From assembly GCA_029688905.1 (NCBI GenBank), contig JARULB010000008.1:124001-188000 (forward strand): 64,000 bases of DNA, given 5' to 3'. Source of the DNA: Balneolales bacterium ANBcel1. Lineage in GTDB: Bacteria; Bacteroidota; Rhodothermia; Balneolales; Natronogracilivirgulaceae. The notes beneath the pieces were generated by a model. The model saw only the letters and a list, made by a program, of their open reading frames with translations. It was not told the DNA's origin and did no database searches. Positions 57,576 through 64,000 of this stretch are shown here, in pieces. Numbering within the stretch: position 1 is the stretch's first letter; every line of letters begins with the position of its first letter. The translations under genes and the position numbers were made by a program.

Positions 57576-58778
57576 ATGAGTTCAGACATCACTGTCCCGC
57601 TTTGTTTTTTTGAGGACCGCGGAGACCTGCAGTTCGCCCCACTGACAATTACCCGTCCGGTGGATGACCTTCGCATCGGAATTTTCACCATACGCGAAAA
57701 ATGGCTTAAGCGACTGGGCACAAATCGCTTTGCGAGGATTCAACGAGAACCGTTGACGAGAGTGTTTCCTGCGGATAATCCCGCTGATTTGCGGGAGGGT
57801 CTCTGGATTAATGCGCGGTGGCTTCCTGATGAGGATGCGGCCGCCCAGGCTGTCTCCCTCAGCCCGGGTTCCTATCTGCTTCGTAACGGGAAGGTCGTGG
57901 CCGCCCGGCTGCAAGATGATAAGCATCGCAAGTTTGCATTACATCCCGTTGCGTCGTCGCTGGCGGGTGACGGCCGGAGCACCAACGCGGGAACCTGGCT
58001 TGCCGGTTTATGGGACATCTTTTTGAACAACGGGCGGGAAATTGAACGGGATATCGATTTGCTCCGGGAGCCTGCAATTGACCCTGTTTCGGCTTTTCCG
58101 CGGGTGGTATTGGTAAACGCGGACCGGATCCATGCCGCCGAAAGTGCCCGGATTGATCCCGGGGTGGTTATCGACGCCTCCGCCGGACCGGTCTACCTTG
58201 GTCCCGGCAGCCATGTGATGTACGGCGCGGTATTACTGGGCCCCGTTGCCATCTGTGAGAAGTCGACCGTTAAGATGGGCGCCAAAATCAGTAACGGCAC
58301 TACCGCCGGACCCGTTTGCAAGCTCAACGGCGAGGTAGAGAATGTCATTTTACAGAGCTACTCCAACAAGGGGCACGACGGGTTCCTGGGCAACAGCCTG
58401 ATCGGCGAATGGTGCAATCTTGGCGCCAACACCATCACATCAAACCTCAAAAACAACTACAAGAGTGTCAGAATACCGGAATGGCCAACCGGTGAAGAGT
58501 TCGACACCCGCCAGCAGTTTTTTGGGGCGGTCATGGGTGACCACGGAAAGACAGCCATCAATACCAGCCTGTCTGCCGGCACGCTAAGCGGTGTCTGCAC
58601 GAACATTTTCACAACGGATTTCCCACCAAAACACATCCCCTCGTTCAGCTGGGTCTCACCGGAAGGAATTCAGAAATACCGCTTTGAAAAAGCTATTGAA
58701 ACGATTGAAACCATCATGAAGCGGAGACAGGTCAACCTGACCGATGACTACAGAGACATGCTGCATCAGGTTTTTTAA
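57576..58778 (+). CDS. Alternative GlmU-like sugar nucleotidyltransferase/acetyltransferase
   Basis: Predicted bifunctional UDP-GlcNAc pyrophosphorylase/glucosamine-1-phosphate N-acetyltransferase of the Bacteroidota-type (TIGR03991-like), 400 residues. The N-terminal part (about 1-150) starts CFFEDRGDLQFAPLTITRPV. The C-terminal left-handed beta helix (about 180-380) shows GPVYLGPGSHVMYGAVLLGP and LIGEWCNLGANTITSNLK. ATG at 57576 is chosen; TTG at 57570 is two codons earlier. Divergent from glmS: both catalyse steps of the same path. Confidence 0.88.
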   Translation: MSSDITVPLCFFEDRGDLQFAPLTITRPVDDLRIGIFTIREKWLKRLGTNRFARIQREPLTRVFPADNPADLREGLWINARWLPDEDAAAQAVSLSPGSYLLRNGKVVAARLQDDKHRKFALHPVASSLAGDGRSTNAGTWLAGLWDIFLNNGREIERDIDLLREPAIDPVSAFPRVVLVNADRIHAAESARIDPGVVIDASAGPVYLGPGSHVMYGAVLLGPVAICEKSTVKMGAKISNGTTAGPVCKLNGEVENVILQSYSNKGHDGFLGNSLIGEWCNLGANTITSNLKNNYKSVRIPEWPTGEEFDTRQQFFGAVMGDHGKTAINTSLSAGTLSGVCTNIFTTDFPPKHIPSFSWVSPEGIQKYRFEKAIETIETIMKRRQVNLTDDYRDMLHQVF

Positions 58779-58828
58779 AAATCTTTGAGGTCGGACCATT
58801 GAAATTTCAGCAAGAGTCCTTATCTTTT

Positions 58829-58855
58829 AATTCTTGAAAGAATTAGATTTTTTTT
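58829..58855 (+). terminator. Weak terminator after the alternative glmU
   Basis: AATTCTT and AAGAATT flank a two-base centre (58829-58844) and a run of eight T follows at 58848-58855. The stem is short and AT-rich. Confidence 0.4.
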
Positions 58856-58874
58856 CGATTCCTCGAGAATTCAT

Positions 58875-58958
58875 GCCGAAGTGGCGGAATTGGTAGACGC
58901 GCACGTTTCAGGGGCGTGTGGGAGCAATCCCGTGCGGGTTCGAGTCCCGCCTTCGGCA
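58875..58958 (+). tRNA. tRNA-Leu (anticodon CAG)
   Basis: Acceptor arms GCCGAAG and CTTCGGC pair fully. The D arm reads GCGGAATTGGTAGACGC; the anticodon loop is TTCAGGG on a CACGT/GCGTG stem, giving CAG (reads CUG). The long class II variable arm (GGGA-GCAA-TCCC) and T arm GCGGGTTCGAGTCCCGC complete a leucine tRNA. CCA is not encoded (next bases are CAT). Confidence 0.97.
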
Positions 58959-58963
58959 CATCG

Positions 58964-59010
58964 AAAAAGCCATATAGCGTTTGTATAAGACGCCATATGG
59001 CTTTTTTTTT
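58964..59010 (+). terminator. Terminator of tRNA-Leu
   Basis: AAAAAGCCATATAGCG and GACGCCATATGGCTTTTT form a long stem around TTTGTATAA, followed by nine T residues. Confidence 0.9.
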
Positions 59011-59069
59011 GAAAAGCGTTGGTCTGTCTTCCGTCATCCGTTATAACAGCGAAAAACCTGTGCAGGGCT

Positions 59070-62000
59070 TTAGTCCTTGATACAGCGCACAGGTCGTGCG
59101 AGAGCCCGGTTTGGGTTACCCATTAAGACACCGTCATCATTGAAGCTGAATAGCCTCGCATGTGTATTGATTATGGTACCGGACCAGTACCCGCCGTGCG
59201 ACCCCTCTAGGAATAGCACACCTGCGCTGTTACGTCCGCCCGCCATGGGCAGTTTCAACGGGGAGGCAAGCGCCCCGGCGGCATCTGCGCTATTCCAGGT
59301 TTCCACTTCAGCCATCCACTCAGCCTCGGTTGGCAGTCGATAACCGACAGGGCAAGGGTTGTTAGTCCCGCCAGCACCCTGCCAGAGATTATCGTTCTGC
59401 GGGCTACGCCAGTCATACGGGCTGTCAGGTGCGAGGATAAAATTTCCATGTCCCGGCTGGTCGGAGCTGCTCAGTGTGCTGGTAGCTGGTGAGTTACGCT
59501 TTTGGTGTCCGTCGGCCGCACGCCCCCATTGGTACAAGTCTCCATAGGCGTGTTCATCATCACTGGCCGTTGCCACGCGGGAAGCGCCGAGGTTGCGGTC
59601 CATCCACACACGACCGGTGGGCGTAATGACCTCAACGACAGCCGTTTCGGTATCCCTGGGCCACTCGCCGTCACCCCCATTGCCATATTCCTGCTCAATG
59701 AGGATATAGTCCAGGTATGAGTCTGTCACGCTCCCACCTAAATATGATATGGCAAGATGGCCGGTGGCCAGTCTCCGGGGTACATTCGGAATCGTTCCGG
59801 TAAGTACCAGTTGATCGTTAGCCCAGACAGACAGTTGAAGATCCGTCCCGATTTGACTGCCGGAAAATTTCAATTTCGAGACATCTCCGGGATGGATACT
59901 TACCTCTGCAAGAATTTGCGGTGATATCGAACCGTGGGCGTAGCCCAGGAACAATTCATCATCATCAAAAAAGACGGAAATATAGTTTTTATAATCGAAC
60001 ATCCGGGAAATAGCGAATTCGGAATCATGAGAGCCTCTTGCACCTCCATGGGCCTCGATAGTAAAGTCCTGAACGGGTCCCATCGGCGACAGCACACTGA
60101 GTTCGCCAATGTTTCTCGCGTTAAAGTTCAGGCGGTTGTTCGCTATCGTGATCGACTGGGCCACGATGTCAGGATCCCCGGATCGGAACCATGGGGCATG
60201 CATGTTGGTGAAGTTTTCATGAAACGAAGCATTCACATCGAGATAGGGAATATAATCGACTCTGACTTCATCCAGTGACCAGCTTACAGGAATCGACCCC
60301 GTTTCATCCTTATGGACATACATGACCATCTGTCCACTAAATAATCCCTCATCAACATGCTGCAGGACACCGCTATAAAACATGTGGTCGTTGGCATAGG
60401 CACGAATGTGCATATTATTGCCCTCCCGGGACACATCAAGCTGCATGCTGCTTAAATTATCAGGAACAGGATACGTAGCCAGTGTTGTCAACTCGCCATC
60501 GGCATGAGAAAGGATATCCTCAGTGTACATCACAGAGATTTCGTCTTCGATATGGTATGTAATCACTGATTTGAATCCTGCCCGGCCAAAACCTCCGCTC
60601 TCAATTCCCTGATGGAGGCTTCCCGGCACCACCCTGAATGAGAAGTCATCCCTTGTTGCCTCTATAGGCAGGAGCATGTGAACTATTTCATCATCATTGG
60701 TTGAAAACCGAAGCTCACTATTCTGAACCGAGACCTCTCCATCCGGGGTCAGAAAGACCCAGCCGGACTCATCGTTCGCTTGAAAATTTTCATGATAGGT
60801 CTTTTCTGTTTCCGGTGGAGGAGCCGGGTCGCTGACGTCCGCATCATTGATACAGCGAACGGACAAACCCATCTGTTTGTCATCCATATCGAACCATACC
60901 CAACCGAATGCATTATTCAAGTCGATGAATTTTCCGTCATCTGCACTCCCTTCGTTCGCAGTCCACCAGTAGCCAAGTTCTCCAATCTCATAAAAGGAGC
61001 CATCCAGCTCCCGAAGTCCACCGGGAAGTGCGGAAAAGCCCAAAAGATCCGACCCGTAGTGTGTGCCATGCGCATTCCAGCGGGGATGCTGCGGAGTGTC
61101 ACACTCTCCTCCCAAAGGCGAATTCACCTGTCGACATGACTTAAGCGCGTTTCCGGCTCCATTTACGGTATTGGTATTTTCAATTTGGTGCTCCGTCTGT
61201 AAATGAGCCAGCAGCTCATTCCAGTCCCCTTCATCCGGCACCCTCCAACCGTCAGGGCACAAGCCTCTTGCATCATTCGCGGCAAACCAGTTGTAGAGTT
61301 TGCCGTAGGCCTGAACCACTTCGCCCGCGCTGTCCAAACCGCCGACTCTTTCATGTGGATACACCGTATAGGCTCCGGTCGTTGTGTTTTCCCAATCGTT
61401 ATCATTCAGGCCGGTTGGAATTTGGGACCCGTCATTGTAGCGCGTTACCTGCAGGTTTCCTGCCATCCACTCCTGGTTTCCAAGGACAGTGGTTCGGTAT
61501 GAATTACCATCAATATCGGTTACTTTACCTTGTGTTCTTCTGGACAGTGCAAGCTCCCCGGTGTCATGGTTGCTGAGGAACGGCACAGGAACCCGCTTTG
61601 TCTCAAACTCATGGGTAGCCACCAGAACCAGGTGCAAGGTCCTGCTCACTTCATTGCCGGCAATGCGTGCCGGAGTCATGGACCGCCTCTGGATCCCCGC
61701 CGGACGCAGTACAATTCCGGCTGTTCCACTGCTGATACCCGCGCTGATGTATGTCATGGACCGGGTAAGCGAAAACCCGTTTCCGCGAACCCGCAGCAGA
61801 TATTGTCCCTGTGCAAGACCGCCGCCAAGGTTAATTTCAATATGATGAGTGCCGACGCCCACCTGGGTTCGGGTCTCCATGATCTGACGTCCCAGAATAT
61901 CATAGATGCCGATTATGGCCTGTGTCGCTTCGGGTACATGGAACGGGACGGTTGTCACGGGGTTAAAAGGATTGGGATAGGATGAGCCCAGCCGGAACTC

Positions 62001-62270
62001 CGTTACTCTCCCGGAATCATCGAATGGATCGGCAGATGTCCCATCAAACTGATAGGTAAGGGAAAAATAGCCCTGTTCGTTGCTGTGGCCGGTGGCAAGC
62101 TGATGGTCATTGTCATAGACCAGAAGCACCTGGTGACCTGCTATTGCATTGCCGTCAGAGTCTACCAGACGGCCGGTCACTTCGTATATGCTTGTGTTTC
62201 CTGCAACCAGAAATGCCAGAAGTGCCGCCACAATAGTATTTGTGGAGAGTGAAAAAAAGTTTTTCCTCAT
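59070..62270 (-). CDS. Large secreted protein with two FISUMP domains and an internal sorting-like module
   Basis: Exported protein of 1066 residues. The start at 62270 gives a signal peptide (IVAALLAFLVAGNTS). In order: a carboxypeptidase-regulatory-like domain (about 28-75), a module with SYPNPFNPVTTVPFHV and QGQYLLRVRG (about 95-180) that looks like a T9SS type A sorting domain, then FISUMP domain 1 (about 250-475; TVLGNQEWMAGNL, GWRVPDEGDW, GYWWTANE), two LamG-like segments (about 490-850), and FISUMP domain 2 (about 865-1066; VWMDRNLGASR, GYRLPTEAEWMAE, VRCIKD). No sorting module at the C-terminus. Function unknown, likely surface adhesion or binding. Confidence 0.85.
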   Translation of the reverse strand: MRKNFFSLSTNTIVAALLAFLVAGNTSIYEVTGRLVDSDGNAIAGHQVLLVYDNDHQLATGHSNEQGYFSLTYQFDGTSADPFDDSGRVTEFRLGSSYPNPFNPVTTVPFHVPEATQAIIGIYDILGRQIMETRTQVGVGTHHIEINLGGGLAQGQYLLRVRGNGFSLTRSMTYISAGISSGTAGIVLRPAGIQRRSMTPARIAGNEVSRTLHLVLVATHEFETKRVPVPFLSNHDTGELALSRRTQGKVTDIDGNSYRTTVLGNQEWMAGNLQVTRYNDGSQIPTGLNDNDWENTTTGAYTVYPHERVGGLDSAGEVVQAYGKLYNWFAANDARGLCPDGWRVPDEGDWNELLAHLQTEHQIENTNTVNGAGNALKSCRQVNSPLGGECDTPQHPRWNAHGTHYGSDLLGFSALPGGLRELDGSFYEIGELGYWWTANEGSADDGKFIDLNNAFGWVWFDMDDKQMGLSVRCINDADVSDPAPPPETEKTYHENFQANDESGWVFLTPDGEVSVQNSELRFSTNDDEIVHMLLPIEATRDDFSFRVVPGSLHQGIESGGFGRAGFKSVITYHIEDEISVMYTEDILSHADGELTTLATYPVPDNLSSMQLDVSREGNNMHIRAYANDHMFYSGVLQHVDEGLFSGQMVMYVHKDETGSIPVSWSLDEVRVDYIPYLDVNASFHENFTNMHAPWFRSGDPDIVAQSITIANNRLNFNARNIGELSVLSPMGPVQDFTIEAHGGARGSHDSEFAISRMFDYKNYISVFFDDDELFLGYAHGSISPQILAEVSIHPGDVSKLKFSGSQIGTDLQLSVWANDQLVLTGTIPNVPRRLATGHLAISYLGGSVTDSYLDYILIEQEYGNGGDGEWPRDTETAVVEVITPTGRVWMDRNLGASRVATASDDEHAYGDLYQWGRAADGHQKRNSPATSTLSSSDQPGHGNFILAPDSPYDWRSPQNDNLWQGAGGTNNPCPVGYRLPTEAEWMAEVETWNSADAAGALASPLKLPMAGGRNSAGVLFLEGSHGGYWSGTIINTHARLFSFNDDGVLMGNPNRALARPVRCIKD

Positions 62271-62480
62271 GGCAGTATGGACTGAAGTTTGGAATGAAAT
62301 ACCACAACTCACCTGCCATCCCATCGCAAAAGGCCGGCAGGCATGCACATATCCCCTTGCCGATAAGGCCATGCAAGGGTTACAGAAAACCCGGAAAGAA
62401 ATAATAGCTGATGGGTTTCAGAAAAATAACTACGTATGCTACATGATATAAAAAAATGTAAATAAAAGAAGAGGTTTTTC

Positions 62481-63095
62481 TTATCTGTCCCGTCCTCTGC
62501 CTTCTCCTGATCCACGGCCTTCGCCCTGTCCCCTTCCATCTCCGATGCCGCCCCTGCCGTCTGCGTCACCGCGGAGATCTTCAGTGCCCTCGCCCCGGAA
62601 ACGGCCTTCACCCGAACCGGCCGGCATTTCCTGCCGGTAATGATCCCTGATCGCGTCGTGCCCATCGTGCAGCCACCCGAAAGGAGCTATCATGGCAATG
62701 GCGCCTGCATAGAGAATTATCGCCGCAATTACGGCTACCAATACCTCTTTGGGAATTTGTTTCCACCAGGATCCTGTCTCCGTCGCGACCGATGAATCCT
62801 GTTTCGCGGCCGTCCTTGCGGCTTTGCGCCGTCGTAAATAGCAGCAGAACGTTTTCCAGTTAAAAATAAACAGATGAATAAGCGCAAGGATCAGAATCAC
62901 CAGCGCCATAACCTGGTGTAGTGACGCCCACTGATCTTTGGAAAGAGCGAGCACACTCCAGTTGGTTGACGCAGCGATGCTGCAGGGCGGGGCTATATAC
63001 AGTATCACACCGGATACAGCCAATCCTGCAAAACAAAATGCCATCAGCATGGAGACAAATCCACGGTAGGAAAAAGGGCGTGACGAGCGTTTCAT
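62481..63095 (-). CDS. DUF4405 membrane protein with Gly/Arg-rich tail
   Basis: Inner-membrane protein of 204 residues. Start 63095 follows AGGA. Helices at about 10-30, 50-72 and 120-145 with LHQVMALVILILALIHLFIFNW match DUF4405, a domain with conserved His that may hold haem. The C-terminus (about 165-204) is a low-complexity Gly/Glu/Arg run (GEGRGSGEGRGRDR type). The 231-bp gap downstream holds nothing recognised. Confidence 0.82.
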   Translation of the reverse strand: MKRSSRPFSYRGFVSMLMAFCFAGLAVSGVILYIAPPCSIAASTNWSVLALSKDQWASLHQVMALVILILALIHLFIFNWKTFCCYLRRRKAARTAAKQDSSVATETGSWWKQIPKEVLVAVIAAIILYAGAIAMIAPFGWLHDGHDAIRDHYRQEMPAGSGEGRFRGEGTEDLRGDADGRGGIGDGRGQGEGRGSGEGRGRDR

Positions 63096-63326
63096 AATAA
63101 TCCTGTAAATAATGGCCGATGCACTCACTTAAAAACTTGAGCTGCAATAGCATAATAATAGTTATAGTAATACCGGAATATAGAAATAAAACAGACATCC
63201 GATATTACTGATGTTTTGACGAAAACGCCCCGCGTTAGTTCATCGCGTACAGGTGTTTGTTATCAAACCTGTATCTGCCTGCCCTGCCCATCGGCCAAAT
63301 GAGGACAGCCCCTTGCCATTCCAGGT

Positions 63327-63845
63327 TCAGGTAATTGCGAGAGCCTTGCAGAACAGCTCCCGGTCGGACGGCGAAAACAGTACCATTCGGACCAGTTTGA
63401 TATTGCCGAGGTGCCGCATCGTGTCATGGATCGCATATGCCGCCACCTCTGCGGCTTCATCAAGCGGATATCCGAAAGCCCCAGTGGAAACAGCGGGGAA
63501 GCCGATGGATGTCATCTTTTCCCGGTCGGCCAGCATCAAACTGTTCCGGTAACATTGGGCCAGCAGCTGATCCGACGGCCTGTCGATATTGTACACCGGC
63601 CCCAGACAGTGAATAATTTTCTTGTTCGGCAAACCAAATGCCGAAGTGATAATCGCTTCACCGGGCTTGATGGGGGCATGAGGCCGGCAAGCCTCCTCCA
63701 GCTCGGGTCCGGCCGCCCGATGTATCGCACCGGCAACACCTCCGCCTGGCCGCAACTCCGCGTTGGCCGCATTCACAACGGCATCAAGATCTCCCTGCCT
63801 GGTAATATCTCCTTCCAGGCACTCCAGCGTAACCTTTCCAGTCAT
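63327..63845 (-). CDS. Macro-domain protein, O-acetyl-ADP-ribose deacetylase-like
   Basis: Binds ADP-ribose or its acetyl ester, 172 residues. Start 63845 has GGAGG in front. The ligand loops are NAANAELRPGGGVAGAIHRA and AVSTGAFGYPLDEAAEVA. Length and ends match the MacroD/YmdB group. The last 155 bases of the window upstream show no further gene. Confidence 0.93.
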   Translation of the reverse strand: MTGKVTLECLEGDITRQGDLDAVVNAANAELRPGGGVAGAIHRAAGPELEEACRPHAPIKPGEAIITSAFGLPNKKIIHCLGPVYNIDRPSDQLLAQCYRNSLMLADREKMTSIGFPAVSTGAFGYPLDEAAEVAAYAIHDTMRHLGNIKLVRMVLFSPSDRELFCKALAIT

Positions 63846-64000
63846 ATTACACCTCCAATTGAATAAAATGGTATCGGGTTGCTTGTAAAAAAAGCCTATC
63901 TTCAATATGATACAGCGTCCCGAGAAAAACAACGATTTCCAACCCGGATTTTGCGTTTCTCGATACCTGCCGCTGTTTCTGAACAGGAAGTGACATCTCT

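Overview
The window most resembles a chromosome segment from a Bacteroidota-related marine or saline lineage (Balneolota/Rhodothermota type). The reasons are the type IX secretion (T9SS) type A sorting module with a YPNPFNP core, the two-domain alternative GlmU that Bacteroidota-like bacteria use instead of classical GlmU, HMA-AraC regulators, FISUMP domains, two-component propeller kinases, and moderate GC content. The taxon is inferred from gene content only. I found no rRNA, CRISPR array, intact insertion sequence or phage gene. One tRNA-Leu(CAG) is present.

Layout. 1-3670: Nudix hydrolase (cut by the window start), an MnmD-type tRNA methyltransferase, and an SF1 helicase. 3817-7031: a GntR regulator divergent from an ATP-grasp (Ddl-like) ligase and a radical-SAM aminomutase whose lysine pocket is altered. 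7462-9345: WrbA with a MarR regulator and an exact palindromic operator candidate, then an orphan nuclease-like protein. 9823-20494: a secreted GH10 xylanase, a receiver-histidine kinase, and two tandem 14-blade propeller sensor kinases. 20594-28807: MutS, Mpg glycosylase, small membrane or secreted proteins, an SDR and MgtE. 28858-34437: a large hybrid kinase with a degenerate first receiver, divergent from a membrane-anchored SpoIIE phosphatase. 34564-39865: fasciclin protein, isocitrate dehydrogenase, phosphodiesterase, PanE-like reductase and two secreted proteins.

39989-55194 is the most coherent block: a 15-kb copper/silver island entirely on the minus strand. In transcription order it holds an HMA-AraC regulator, CopA, a 24-residue membrane peptide, a CopZ-like chaperone, a Cys-rich secreted protein, an intergenic array of five degenerate 19-bp units, a CusA pump, a TolC channel, a CusB adaptor, a His-rich CopB-type ATPase and a lipoprotein. 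The lipoprotein shares its C-terminal Cys/Met motif with the adaptor's tail. Together these cover sensing, cytoplasmic buffering, inner-membrane export, periplasmic capture and trans-envelope efflux.

55388-64000: GlmS and alternative GlmU diverge from a shared promoter region (UDP-GlcNAc supply). They are followed by tRNA-Leu with a strong terminator, a 1066-residue secreted FISUMP protein with a misplaced sorting-like module, a DUF4405 membrane protein and a macro-domain protein.

Best candidates for undescribed biology are the aminomutase/ATP-grasp pair with Gln293 in place of the lysine-binding Asp, the 19-bp array, the capture domain shared by the lipoprotein and CusB together with the 24-residue peptide, and the paired propeller kinases with an HDxGN phospho-box.
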